From contig CM035153.1 of assembly GCA_020205615.1 (NCBI GenBank), positions 81,667,853-81,731,852 on the forward strand: a DNA stretch of 64,000 bases, read 5' to 3'. The DNA is from Panax quinquefolius. Lineage: Eukaryota > Streptophyta > Magnoliopsida > Apiales > Araliaceae. Positions within the stretch are counted from its first letter, which is position 1. The number at the start of each line of letters is the position of its first letter. The position numbers and the translations under genes are program-made. Positions 45,503 through 57,959 of the stretch are shown piece after piece. Below the pieces are notes generated by a model. The model did not search any database and was not told the origin of the DNA. It was given only the letters and a program-made list of their open reading frames with translations.

Positions 45503-46750
45503 TTATGCAACCATGTCATTCCGTTGATTTGTGGTAAGGTCTGAACCAATTTGGATTAGCTTAGGGTTTTTTAAGGTTCCAAGATTGAAAGAAGTGGTTT
45601 GATCAAGATTGGGTTTGGGTTTTTCTGTGACCCATTCCTTAATCTCTTGAGGTGTCTCAATGTCCTCTTGTATATCCATCAAGTCTGAGTCCAACTTTGC
45701 ATCAAAGTTACAGCCCTTGTGGAGAGAAGGCACCTCATCAGCAAGTACAGGCACATCTAAATTCAGAGTCCTGAAACAAAATATGCTTTCACTTAATATA
45801 TGCAACTGTTTGATCATACAAAAGTGTTAGCATGTACTTGATTAAATAACTCCTAGTACTGTAAAGAAAAGCAAGCAATTAAATTTATCTACAGGGCAGA
45901 GGGGTTTTTCTGCCCATTTTACCCTCGTCGACCAATGAATGGAGTGCTGCTCCAATTGTCGAGGGCAAAGTCCTGATGGACTGTAGTTTTGGAAGGATCG
46001 TCATTGTCCTCCTTCTTCCGAATGATAACCATGACATCTGGGCAATCATCGTCTCGGGTATATCTGTTTGTTTGTTCATCATGAACAATGAAGCGTATGC
46101 CTGCCATCATCAAGGTAATGTCATGTTTACATTTTCGTTCCTTTTCTTCCACTTCGGGATCATGAATCAGCACCTCCTTAGCTTTGATTGGCACTGGTTT
46201 AGGAAACAGCATGGCCATAACATGGGTTGGCACCTTTACTGGAGATTGTATCAGCTCATGTGGTAAAGGTATAGAAAATCACCATGCGACGGAAGCTTGA
46301 GGAACCTGTTTGTGCTTATGAGGATTCCTGTGACTAGAACTGGCAGAATAGCCTAGTCCAGCTGTTCCAATTTGACTCGACACTTGAATAGGGTTCTTAA
46401 TACCCTACTTATCTTTACCAAGCCTTTGTCCAGGTTGATGACCCAATGACATCATTTCTTGAGTGGCGACATAACCTCGGCAAAAATCTTGTGTATGGGA
46501 AGTGGCGCTCCAATAGAATGGTATTGCATGGTACTCACTTCCAAAGTATGAAAACTGGCCGGTACAACTTCTGAATTGAAGCTGATGATTGGTTGAGTTC
46601 CTTGTTCAGGACATTCCGGCTCAGCGTTGACGGTGACTAGACTGTTATTGACAATGTATTTGAGTTGTTGATGTAGTGTGGAGGGAACGGCTCCAGCCAT
46701 GTGTATCTAGGGTCTCCCTAATAGCAGGTTGTATCCTAAATCTATCTTGA
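45503..46750 (-). pseudogene. Protease-RT linker with G-patch-like motif (element F)
   Basis: Poorly conserved linker typical of Tat polyproteins. Open pieces cover 46700-46452, 46233-45919 and 45817-45503 (acidic, LDSDLMDIQEDIETPQEIKE). Around 46450-46390 the minus strand reads MSLGHQPGQRLGKDK, a stop, then GIKNP, resembling a G-patch (GxxxGxGLGxxxxGI), an RNA-associated motif. Stops prevent function. Confidence 0.6.
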
Positions 46751-46820
46751 GGATGTGGAAGGATACATTGAATATATTTGGACCAATCTCAATTGGCAAC
46801 TCAATTTTTCCAACGGAATT

Positions 46821-47303
46821 TCATCGGGATCCATCAAAAGCTCTGATAACCGTATGGCTTCTTTGGATCCGCTTGAGATTGACATTCATCTTTACCAAGG
46901 TGGCATAAGGACAGATATTTAGAGATGAACCTCCATCTATCAAAACTCCAGCTAGCATATACCCGGAAGATAAAACTGTAATGTGTAATAGTTTGCAATG
47001 ACCGGTCCCTTTGGGCGGTATGTCATCATAAGTGAAGGATATCACATTGTTGTTGAAAATGCGATCAACCAGATGTTGAAATTTTTCCACATCCACTGAT
47101 TTTGGAAAGTAGGCTTCTTCCAAAACCTTCAGTAAGATCTTCCGATGATCCTTGGAAGAGAAAACCAAGTCCAGTATAGATATCTGGTAAGGAGCTTCTC
47201 GTAAGCTTAAAACCACCCTGGCTTCATTGTGGCCTATAGTGCGGAGGAATTTTTCAATCTTCTCCATGGGAATCTTCCCCTTTGCTTCGTAGGTAGGTTT
47301 CAT
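46821..47303 (-). pseudogene. Tat-type aspartic protease (element F)
   Basis: A 160-codon frame: MEKIEKFLRTIGHNEARVVL, ISFTYDDIPPKGTGHCKLLH and GVLIDGGSSLNICPYATLVK (about 46945-46885), where DGGSS takes the place of the retropepsin active site. Ending HTVIRAFDGSR, it continues toward the linker with a stop near 46821. The frame is intact within this block. Confidence 0.8.
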
Positions 47304-48214
47304 AACCTATTGAGGAAGATACAGTGGATTTTCACTCTACACTTTAGCAGTAGTATGAGACGTAGATCCTTCAGCTTCTCCATAATTCCATGGAACTTTG
47401 TGTAAGCTAACAACAGGATGTTGTGGTGCAATGATAGTAAAGAAATTGGCTCTGGTGCGGCCACTTTCAAAGGATTGTCAGCTCCTTTGAGTTGAATTGG
47501 TTGTATGGGAAATACTTTGACAGTCTCATTATCCACTTTGGATATAACTGCTACTGATCCCTTCCATTTGGTAGGACATGCATTCCCACCCTTGTGTTGC
47601 ACAGTGTAATCATCTGCTAGTTGCAGGACACGCTATCAATAAGATTCTGAATGAGTGGAGTGCCCAGCATTCTTCTGTGCTGTGACCGCGAGAATGTGAA
47701 TGATATTAACACACTTCATCAGAATTGAACCATCTTAAGTGGGGATTGATTGGAGGTAGAAGGAAGGTAATTCTTCCTTCATTGATCAACATTTACAATA
47801 TCTCCTCCATAGATTGGCCAAGATAGGTTAATTCCCTTTGATTGGCAAAATCCCGACGGGCTTTAGCCTTGGCTCTCTTCGCAACCTTATCCTCTATAGC
47901 TTCGATTTCTGAAGGTGGTGATGGAGCATTCATAACAAAAGGAAGGAGATAGGCATGCTCATGTCTGATTAATTGGCGTGTGACTTGATCTTTGGTGGGT
48001 CACCGCTTACGCTTAATCTTTCAATTTGTTTGCAAAGAGCTTTCATCTTTCGTTCCATAGTAAACTATAACTTTGTATAATCCCATCTGTCAACATCGTC
48101 TTTGAGGGTTTGGGATGATTCTCCATTTAAATTGGAACTCTGTCCAGTGCTCCTATTGATCATGTTGACCTCTTCTTCTTTCTGTTGAGGAAGAGGGTTG
48201 TCTTGTACATGAGG
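47304..48214 (-). other. Gag-protease linker of element F
   Basis: Decayed linker, one open piece at 47602-47300. No domain recognised. Confidence 0.5.
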
Positions 48215-49605
48215 TTAATCTTGTTTGGTGACCACGATCTCACCGTTGTCTATTAAATCTTGGATCTTGTGATTCAAGGCCCAACAATCTTGAGTATCAT
48301 GTCCAGGTGCCCCAGCATGATAAGCACATTTTCGAGTAGCATTAAAACCCCTCCCATTAGGGTTGGCTGGTGGAAGAAGATGTGTAATTTTCTTCTGAGT
48401 AGTCAGAAGAGCAAGAATATTCTCGAGCGAGTCCCCTAAGGGTGTGAACGTTTGAGGCACTTTACTTCTTCACTCTTAGGTAATGAAGGGTTTGAAGATT
48501 GTGCTTGAAAAGGGGAGTAGTTTCTCCTCTGTATAGGCACGCTTTGATTGCCTTTTTGACCTTGTAGTATTAAGGAAACATCCTCCTCTTTCTTTTTATG
48601 AACCCTCCGGGGGTTTTTTCCATAAGATCCGGGCTGGATGTGCTCAGCAACAACTTTAAGAGTGGCTAGGTCTTGAATTTTACCAGACTTCAATCACATT
48701 TCAGCCATCTCTCCGTGCTTGATCATTTTAGAGAATGGTTTGCCAATACCAGCTAAGACTCTCTCATAGAAAGGAGCTTCCTGTACATCTATGAATGTCA
48801 TGACCATTTCTGATTCCGTCATGGAAGGAATAACTTGAGCAGCAAGGCGCCTCCACCTTTGAGCATACTCTTTAAAAGACTCATTAGACTGTTTCTTGAC
48901 CTTGGTAATTTGGTACCGGTCAGGAGCCATCTGAGATTGAAAACTGTATTGAGTGAGGATGGCGTGAGCCAGCTCTTCCCAGCTATAGATCTTAGAGTTG
49001 TCTAGTCGGGTATACCACGAACGGGCTTCTCCAGTCAGACTTTTCTGAAACAGCTACATTCTGAGCTTTTCATTTTATGCGTAAGACCCAAGTTCTCCAA
49101 TGAACACTTTCAAATGTGTATAAGGATCCCCTAATCCATCATATTTTTCAAAATCAGGGGTTTTGAATTTCTCTGGATAATGAACACCAGGGAAGATGCA
49201 AAGGTCAGCATATGAAACACTTCCATGTGTTCCAATCCCTTTGAGAACACAGATAGTTTCCTCCATTTGGAGTACTTTCTTTCTGATATCATCGGTGTCT
49301 GGATCTCCTTTGAGATGGGTACTTTCAAGGTCTTTGTTGGTCGTATCCAACGGAGGTTCTAGATTTGTTTTATCTAGACCTTGTGTTCCTCCTTGTGTAG
49401 AGGATTCTGTATGTGGAGGCATCTTTGTACCCTGAGTGGACTGATGCAATTCTTTAAGCAAGACAGCCAAATTTGTGATTTGCTGAATTAATCCGTCAAA
49501 TTCTTCACGAGAAACAGGATTATACTGGTCAAATCAAGACATGATTTGTTGTAGGCTCGTGGCCTTTTTGGATTTTGAGCGGGTAACAGGCCCAATGATT
49601 TCCCT
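48215..49605 (-). pseudogene. Tat-type Gag (element F)
   Basis: The N-terminal part (about 49600-49075) contains VTRSKSKKATS, a stop near 49540, then FDQYNPVSREEFDGLIQQIT and the capsid entry GVHYPEKFKTPDFEKYDGLG. The capsid continues FQKSLTGEARSWYTRL (about 49045-49000), MAPDRYQITKVKKQSNESFK and EYAQRWRRLAAQVIPSMTES (48930-48694), then SGKIQDLATLKVVAEHIQPG. A zinc-knuckle-like CAYHAGAPGHDTQDCW (about 48328-48281) ends it. Stops at about 49075, 48694 and 48460. The YAQRWR block is typical of Tat/Ogre Gag. Confidence 0.88.
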
Positions 49606-50244
49606 ACAAAAGACTTATGTAGTTTAGTCTTAGGGTAATGTAAAAGTTATCATAACATATCCGTTTAGGAATATTGTCCTGCAAAACTGGGTGTTAATTC
49701 ATAACATCCATGCACAGATAATTTTTATATTTTCCATTACATAAAGATGAGCATGGAATAAAATTACAAGTAAATGCTTTTGCAAGTAATTGAAAATGGA
49801 AAGCATGAAGAGACTTTCCTCCGCGTTTGGTTTACAGAAGTTGACTTATCTTAGGGTTTCTCTCGCGGCTTTTTGGCATGAAGGTTCCCAGATCATTGCA
49901 ATCTACTTGACGGGAAGTTAATCCGGTCTTTCAACTGGAGCAAATCTGGGTGGTGCCTTTCCTGAGCCCCGTTAGAATTATTCTTCCTACGAGTCCAGTA
50001 ATCAAACACCGACAGGATAGCCTCCTGATGGAGGAACCACACAACATACATTCACATACAACATGTCTCACCGTTTATGAAAATGATGACATGTGCAAAG
50101 CACTAATATCACAGCTAGATATAGTATAGTGCAGTAAGTAAAATGCATTCGTACACATTCATCATAAATGTAAATGCAACATTCACACACAAGCATATAA
50201 TAGTTTTGAAAAGCTTGTAATAGTGGCTTAAGCCCTCTTACTGG
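49606..50244 (-). other. Leader between PBS and Gag (element F)
   Basis: About 640 bp with no supported gene; a short open stretch (50265-50068) has no recognisable content. Confidence 0.5.
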
Positions 50245-50266
50245 AGTCCCCAGCAGAGTCTCCACG
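50245..50266 (-). other. Primer binding site of element F
   Basis: On the minus strand the LTR end ...CGTCGACA is followed by CGTGGAGACTCTGCTGGGGA, resembling the TGGxGACTCxGCTGGGGA sites (tRNA-Arg type) of Tat/Ogre elements. Confidence 0.78.
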
Positions 50267-51080
50267 TGTCGACGTCGGGATTTTTTAGTGTCCCTTTTCG
50301 TTACTTGTTCTTTGGTGTTCTCATGTTAATGTGAGATTTGTTTGAGAAAACAAGTGAAAAAGGTCCGACATGTATAATGTTGACGATTTGACTTTAAGAG
50401 TCGCCAGTTGGTGTATTTAACTGGTTGCACCAACGCAACCGAAAAAGGTTTGCACATTGACCCAGTGATGTGGCACTGCTAAACGAGTCTGTGAAACCGA
50501 GATTCATTTGGGTCCGAGGGCTTGATTATGCGAAGGGAAGGTGTTAGGCACCCCCCGACATTTGTGTTGCCACGGTGATCGCCACTTTTCAAAGAAACTG
50601 TTATATGAATGTGTGTGTGTGTGTGTGTGGATCAATGTGCAATTATTTGGAAGTAGTGTTATGCCTCGTTCGTACCTATATACAAAGGGTTTGAATTTAT
50701 AGAAAAAATCAGTTTTAAAGAAGATATTGCAATGAAGTTTTATAAAAAGAGGTTTTTCAAACCATGTGCTCAATAGTAATTGAGGCCTTTGATGCTTCCA
50801 TTTTATTATTAAATGTTCGGCTTGTTTGCTTTTATTTTCGAGATGCGAAGCATCTTCGAGAAAATAATATACAGCAGTGCCAAACTCCTCATGGGCATGA
50901 CAGCCATCCAAGGAAATTCAGACACTATAAAATAATGTACAAGTTGCTCACAGCTGAAAAAGGTCCATCATGGGAACAGAATCTAGATTCAGTAAACTGA
51001 ATCTGTGATCACATGATTCCTAGGCTCACATGATACTGTAGTTTATATGGAAAGCAGTAAGCAGTTATATATATAAAAGC

Positions 51081-51118
<38 letters not shown>

Positions 51119-51179
51119 CTTGATCAACCACCACGAAGCAACTCCATGGGAGATCGAAAATGTAAATATATAAAAGCGG
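50267..51179. repeat. 913-bp tandem duplication inside LTR F (first copy)
   Basis: 50267-51179 is repeated, with differences and small indels, from 51180 to about 52022. Both start tgtcg(a/g)cgtcgggattttt and end aaatgtaaatatataaaagcgg. The left LTR has a single copy (36285-37183). Confidence 0.9.
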
Positions 51180-52199
51180 TGTCGGCGTCGGGATTTTTTG
51201 GTGTCCCTTTTCGTTACTTGTTCTTTTTTGTTCTCATGTTAATGTGAGATTTGTTTGAAAAAACAAGTGAAAAAGGTCCGACATGTATAATTTCGACGAT
51301 TTGACTTTAAGAGTCGCCAATTGGTGGATTTAACTGGTTGCACCAACGCAACCGAAAAGGTTTGCACATTGACCTAGTGAAGTGACATTGCTAAACGGGT
51401 CTGTGAAACCGAGATTCATTTGGGTCCGGGGGCTTGATTATGCGGAGGGAAGGTGTTAGGCACCCCCCGACATCCGTGTTGCCACGGTGACCGCCACTTT
51501 TTAAAGAAACTGTTATATGAATGTGTGTGTGTGTGTGTGTGGATCAATGTGCAATTATTTAGAAGTAGTGTTGTACCTCGTTCGCACCTATATACATAGG
51601 GTTTGAATTTGTAGAAAAATTCAGTTTTGAACAAGATATAGCAATGAAGTTTTATAAAAAGAGGTTTTTCAAACCCTATGCTCAATAGTAATTGAGGCCT
51701 TTGATACTTCCATTTTATTATTAAATGTTCGGCTTGTTTGCTTTTATTTTCAAGATGCGGCATCTTCGAGAAAATAATATACAGCAGTGTCGAACTCCTC
51801 ATGGGCATGATAGCCATCCAAGGAAATTCAGGCTAACCGAATCTAGATTCAGTAGACTGAATCTGTGATCACATGATTTCTAGGCTCACATAATACTGCA
51901 ATTTGTATGGAAAGTAGCAAGCAGTTATATATATAAAAGCTGTAAATATATATATTCAGACTTGACCAACCACCACGAAGCAACTCCATGGGGGATCGAA
52001 AATGTAAATATATAAAAGCGGTAAATATATATATATATATGGACATGATCAACCACCAGGAAGTAAACTCCAGGTGGGACAAAATGTAAATAAAGTTGTA
52101 AAAGCGATCAACTGCCACGAAGTAAACTCCAAGCAGGACGAAATGTAAATAAAGTCAGAAAAGGCCACGAATCGAACTCCGTGCTCCGATGAAATGTAA

Positions 52200-52510
52200 A
52201 TATATATATATATGTACAAATATATATATATATATATATATATAATCAGTAAACGCACCGGATGTAAATCCAGGCTCATCGGATATGTCCAACAACAATT
52301 ATATATATATATATATATATAAAAGCAGGTAAATGCTCCGAATATAAAATCCAGGCTCATCAGATATGTCTGACAACAATTATATATATAAGTATATATA
52401 TATAAGCAAATAAATGCTCCAGACATAAGTCTAGGTTCAATCGAGGCATAACTCGATAATGTTAGTCCATATATAAAATATATATGTATATATATATAAG
52501 TATATATATA
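52200..52510. repeat. AT-rich repeat block (right LTR F)
   Basis: Counterpart of 37080-37745: (AT)n tracts alternating with units containing catcggatatgtccaacaac and catcagatatgtctgacaac. Translations give only Tyr/Ile repeats. Confidence 0.75.
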
Positions 52511-54319
52511 CAGACAGAAATGAAAACCACGGACCGAAGTCCGGGCAAACGCACACAACACGACTCTCAATGTGTATAACAATGTGTGTTATATTGAAAG
52601 AAGGCTTTATAGAATGTGAGGCTTATAGTGGGCTGCCAAAGTAGACTTCTATGACTCTATGTGGATAAACACTCAGCTCCCGCCGGATAAAAGGGTAGCT
52701 ATATGTGAGCTAACAGATGTTTAAACTGAGGAAACACTCAATATAGGTGTGTACAAAGTAAATTGTACAGGGCTTCCTCGCCTTTTCACTCTCCTTCCTC
52801 TTCAAATGGCTGACTCCAAGGTCTATATTTATAGACTATTGGCCGCAGGTACATCTGCGGCAGCCGTGATTGTACCTGCGGCTGGTCGTGGTGCATCTGG
52901 GCCTCGCGGATCCCGTCATCTCGAAGTACGTACACTCGTGTACTGTAATGTCCGCTCGAACTTGCAGAACTCCAATCCGAGCATCCGAACGAAGTATATG
53001 TGACCTTCTTCGGACCGCTTGTGTCGAGATTTACGCAATGACATGGATTAAAGGTTGTACGAAGTCAGGAAGAGGGGTCCATGCCTATGGTCTTCAAGCT
53101 TCAAATTCTATCCAAAGTACTGCCATGCGTAATAGTCACTCGGGATTATAACTCATCGGTTCTTGTGGGATATCATTGGATGTATGTATGTATAAAGTGT
53201 TGAGACGACACGCAGGTGTTGAAGGAAAAGATGACGTTTGACTCTTCGCCGGGGTTATCGTCAGTTTGAGTTGAAAGCAGACGTTGCTCAAGGTTACATC
53301 TGAGATTGGACTACCTGTTGGTATGCTGCGATATCATCTTGTGAGAGAAAACATTAAGGAGGTAAGATGTCGTTTGACTCCTCACCAGGGTTATTACCGG
53401 TTTGAACTGAAAGCAGACATTGCTCAGGGTTACATCTAAGATTAGACTGCTTATTTGACTACCTCACAGTCATCTGTGGGTGTGCTTGTCTTCCCGGTGT
53501 TATCTTCGGATCTAAGGTATGAGTGCCCCGGCAGGAGGTCTGAGCTTGAAGCTGATAGCATGTATTTGAAATAAGCATTTCTGGAGTTATCGCCGAAATT
53601 GCAACAGCATTCCTTGGGGTTATCGCCAAGGACGAAACTCGGGGTTATCTCCGAGGTTGGAAATGATCCTTCTGGTGTGTTCCAAGGTTGGAAATGATGT
53701 TCCCGGTGTGTGTCCAGGGTTTCGAGGTTGAACTTCCGGTAGTATCCGGAATGGATGTGAGCTGTCTTCTAGGGTTATCTCCGAAAGATGAATCTGCCCT
53801 CCTGCAATGTCAGTAACAGGCGTGCAGAAAATTTTGAGTGTCTATAGAAGCCCCTCTTTATCATATTCATGCAATGCAAGGCATGGATAGGATAAAGAAT
53901 CCTAGACATTTGAAATGCAAGTGGGGTAAACATGATGCTATATGCAGCAACATGATGCAAATTTATGATGCATGATTGTCAGGTAATCCTGTTGGGATGA
54001 CAATCAGCGATGGCTTGGATATACGATCCAAGTCTTCAAGGATGTTGACGTTGGGGTTATCACCAAAGTCTTGAATCCTAGACACTGGCTTATATTCCAT
54101 AGAGGTACCTCTTGTGTATAAGAGATCTGTGGGGATAAAGCTTTGTCTGTTTGAGGATATGTATAACATATTCCCTCATTCTGTCAGAGTTACTGCCAAC
54201 AGTCTGTCGCCATCAGGGTTGCTTAACCTTCGTTGATGTGTGTATCACCGAATAGATCCCTGCTGGGTGCATTGTCAAGGTTGCTTGACCTTCATTGATA
54301 TATGTGTCAACGGTCGCAT

Positions 54320-54660
54320 TGTGTTGTAACCCCCGCCGTGGATACTTGTATAAGCTTCTTCGATGGGTTTACTTGCCATTGGCTGTCATAACATCAAGGT
54401 TGCTTGACCTTTATTGATGTGTGTATCAATGGTAGCATTGCGTTGTAACCCCCGCCGGGGATACTTGGATGATTGAAAGATGTGCGTTGTGACCCGCGCC
54501 GGGGATACGTGGATGTTTGATAACTTCAGTGTTGTAACCCCCACCGGGGATACGTGGATGTTTGATAACTTTGGCATTGTAACCCCCACCGGGGAGGTTT
54601 ATCATTTCGTGGTTTTGCATTGTAACCCTCGTCGGGGAGGTTTACAATTGTGACCCTGCA
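54320..54660. repeat. 45-bp GC-rich minisatellite (right LTR F)
   Basis: Units ttgtaacccccaccggggat plus acgtggatgtttgataactt, period about 45 bp, at least four recognisable copies. The CCCC(A/G)CCGGGG centre is nearly palindromic. On the minus strand it encodes repeated IPGGGYN-like peptides, an artefact of the repeat. Confidence 0.85.
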
Positions 54661-55659
54661 ACGACGGCATCGGACCTTTGTGGGATATTGCCGAGCATGA
54701 TTTGTGAAAGCTGAGCTCATCGGTATAGTATACTCTACATTAAGGCGAATACTGATGAGATGGCGGGAGTTTAATTCTGACCCGCACTAAACCAGGATTC
54801 CAGGCTATTCCGCTCAATCGTGTAGCATTTTTATTCCTGATTTGGCCTTTTCAGCTTGTGAGACCTCCTTTGCGATTCTAACTGGAGTGAGTTAGAGGTG
54901 TGGGACCCACATAAGAGTGCTGCAAGTACACCTGCAGGAGCCGCAGGTCAGCCTGTGGCCAACCGTGGCTATGTATAGGCAAATGGTTGCTTTCATAAGT
55001 CATTTTCAAGTTGCGCTGCGAAGGAAATCTGAGAGCTCTTCTTCAGATCTGCTGAGTTCGGGTAACTTTCTGCATATTCTGCCACTGTATAAGCGTTCTT
55101 CACTGTCCTGGTAATATATGCATGTATTTTTTCCAATTTCTATCCGTTGGAAAATGACTTATCACATGAAATGCATTTAGACACATAGTAGTGAATATGC
55201 ATGCTGATATGACTTGATAAAAAATATTCAACATAGCAAATGTTAGTATTAAACCATGCTGAACATAATGATGTGAAAAAATTTGACTTTTGAAACAGCC
55301 AAATTGGTACCTTTTACTGTCATTTCTTATCCTATCTGAGGACAAATGAGCAGAGGTAGAAAATCAAAATAATCCTGATAATTAGACTACACTTACGGAT
55401 TTTTTTACTATGATGTATTAATGCATGTAAGATGTATATGACTGTGGGTAGGTGTGCTACTGAATGGCCACCTAGTCATGCCTATGTGCATGTGGATAGT
55501 CCCATTTACAAAGGGGGCTATGGCAAAAATTTTCCAAAATGTAGACATTGAGTAGTCATGCATTTTTAACTCTATTGTAGACGTATGTTAAAATAATGCA
55601 TACATGCATGTAGTCATAAAATGCATTTTGATCAAAACTCCAGGTAAGAATTTACCACA

Positions 55660-55672
55660 CCCTTTCTGAGGT
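55660..55672 (-). other. Polypurine tract of the right internal region (element F)
   Basis: Minus strand CCTCAGAAAGGG directly before TGTGGTAAATT. This fits a PPT/LTR border and sets the LTR edge; there is no second copy to confirm it. Confidence 0.6.
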
Positions 55673-55699
55673 GATTTGGAGACTTATTGTCCAGATATT

Positions 55700-57655
55700 A
55701 TGGATCCGGATCAGCCGAGTAGTTCCCGCAGAACCACTTCTGGTGTATAGAGAAGGGCTTCTGAAGTGCCTCAACCCCGTTCTGTTAGACAACCTCGTCG
55801 TTTGGTGGAGGCGGTGATACGTCCTATCCGGGTTGAAGTGCCGGATGTCGAGGACGAGGAGGAGGACATACCGATTGAGGTTCCTGCTCCTGCTTTACGT
55901 GTTCCCCGTAGGGAATTGCCAGGCATTCAAGTGGCAAACCCAGATCTTTTGGGTGACTTGAGTAGGCATCCTTCAGCATACCTGCACGCAAATGAGGTAT
56001 GAAATTAGATCTTTAATCTTCCTTATTTCCTATTGGTGAGGAGTCAAGGATTCTGATGTTGATCTGCATTTGATGTAGGTTCCCGGCTTCACACAGCCTC
56101 GAGGGAACTAGTTTAGCATCCACTCTATGTATCAAGCTTTGCATGATGACTACAGAGCAGTTATACATGGCTGGGGATTCGGGACATTCTTCTCCATTCT
56201 TCCCCGTCACTGTCCCTGGGGTTACCTCAGGGCATTGTCTGAGCGGTGGTTTCACCAGACTCAGTCACTCCATTTGCTGGATTGTGAGGTGATGATGACG
56301 CTGATGGATTAGCGCTTTATCATAGGTATGGATTTTGGAGGGGATCCAGTGCCTTACACGGCGGATATTACCCCTACTGCCGTCAGATCCTTGTTGGGAG
56401 TTCCGGCGAAGGCGCTCAAGGGCAGGACTATTCGTACGGGCCCTTTGAGCGTAGATGCTATGAACGGGCTATTGAGTGAGCCTATACCCGATGATGTGAG
56501 AGTCGGGGATCGCATTCTTCAGCGATTATTCCTGATGATCATTAGGGGCTGCTTCATAGCAGATAATTCCTCTACGGTGTCCTTCGCTTTGATCAGCGCC
56601 ACTCAACATATGGACTGTATAGGAGAGTATGATTGGGGTTCCTATACCTTTGCCTACTTCCTCAGGGGAATGCGCATGCGATTGCAGGGCTTGATCGAGG
56701 CATGGTTAGGATTCTACCCGTTTCTACTGCTAAGTGTTTCTCTTGTCTTTTCCCCTGTATAGGTTAAGAGTGTTGACTGACAGCAGATGCTGCCTTTGTG
56801 TTGGCAGTTTTGGGCCTATGAGAGGCTTCCATGTTTGCGTCCTGTGAGCGTGTTAGGTTTAGACACCTATCCACGAGGACGGAGATGGCATCATTCCATA
56901 CTAGCGGAGGTCCCTGTTGCTGAGGGTTTCACTCATTGTCACCTACAGCTAGAGTTATTGATAGCCGATGTCATCACATAGGTTCCTTACTCTGGAGAGC
57001 ATTTGGGAGTTGGATTTGAGGATTGGTACCCGACTAGAGTAGAGTACGTCATTTCCACCCGCAGGATTCCTCTCTTCACAGATGGAGGATGCGAGCTCTA
57101 TTTAAGAGAGCGTGCTATCAGGAGCACTACAGGAGAGATCCGTATGTCGATCTTGCCTCCTACCAGGCGTTATTGGCCTATTTCGCAGTCACCCGTCATT
57201 GACATCCCATTGATGGGGATTGATGGTTTTACATTGTCAGAGGGCCCCTGGTCTCAGGAGATGTTCTAGCATTGGTGGATCCCTCGTACTATTGGACTTA
57301 GACCCGCGCCACATAATTTATGGGGGATATGGTTCCAGGATCCGTGATGATGACGGATTGGCTAGCTTGTGTCAGAGATCCGACTCATGTGACACAGATT
57401 GACAGATTGACCCGGCAGTTGGACCGGACACATCTTTTCATTCGGCATTTGGGCAGAGACCCTTCAAAGGTAGATACTTTTGATCCTTTCAGCTCTGGCG
57501 CTGGCCCCTCAGGTGACCCATATGGCTTTTCCAATGCAGATCCTCCATTGTATAAGCCTGACATCCCTGTAGATAGAGATCCAGTGACTCAGGAGCAGTT
57601 ACATCAGGTAGACAGGATCGATGATGTAGACATCGATAATATTAACTTTTTCTGA
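55700..57655 (+). pseudogene. Antisense gene 1 of element F: plant mobile domain-like, with intron
   Basis: The start MDPDQPSSSRRTTSG opens exon 1 (55700-55996, 99 codons with one TAG at codon 17). A clean intron follows (gtatgaa...tttgatgtag, 55997-56078, phase 0). Exon 2 has FHQTQSLHLLDCEVMMTLMD and MDFGGDPVPYTADITPTAVR (56079 to about 56704). A pyrimidine-rich cttttcccctgtatag (acceptor at 56762) precedes VKSVD...WAYERLPCLRP, then EDWYPTRVEYVISTRRIPLF and the C-terminus to 57655. The dispersed motifs, especially FxFPxGExTVTLxD-like and WAYERLPxLRP-like, match the plant mobile domain found in MAIN-like proteins and in transposons. Three or four stops. It opposes gag-pol. The donor of the second intron is not resolved. 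Confidence 0.68.
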
Positions 57656-57959
57656 TATATTTCTCGTTATCTCTTTTGATAGGCCTCTATTAGCTACTGG
57701 GTAGCTTCGCCCCATTCTCACTATATCTTTTGATAAGCCTCTGTTAGATGTTGGATAGCTTCGCCCCATTTCCCTATATTTTAGCTGTACAGAGATGTAT
57801 TAGATGATGATATACTTAGGAATGTATGCACAGTTTTCCATTCCCTATATCATATTGCCATCTATTATATCATGCATGTTATTATGTTATGCATATGTAT
57901 GTATGTTCAGAGATATTCAGCATTGATCCTTGGATGGTCTTATGACACGGCCCGTGCAG
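57656..57959 (+). other. Intergenic part of the antisense locus
   Basis: Contains an imperfect direct duplication of about 57 bp (tagcttcgccccatt at about 57702 and 57758), each preceded by atctcttttgata(a/g)gcctct. No gene seen. An acceptor-like gacacggcccgtgcag ends just before the ATG of the next gene at 57960. Confidence 0.5.

Larger units (their letters stand above)
50267..55659 (-). repeat. Right LTR of element F (5.4 kb, with internal duplication)
   Basis: Minus strand TGTGGTAAATTC...CGTCGACA, with TGT/ACA ends. Its PBS-side end is fixed by the left LTR and the PBS. The other end (55659) is inferred from the adjacent polypurine tract and terminal dinucleotides. The first 913 bp (plus coordinates) are duplicated in tandem. 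The part 54930-55659 has no counterpart in the left LTR. Confidence 0.82.

Noticed and set aside
54386..54720. Repeat proteins with Pro-Gly-Gly-Gly-Tyr-Asn units
   Set aside because: The period equals the 45-bp DNA minisatellite and the frames lie in LTR DNA.
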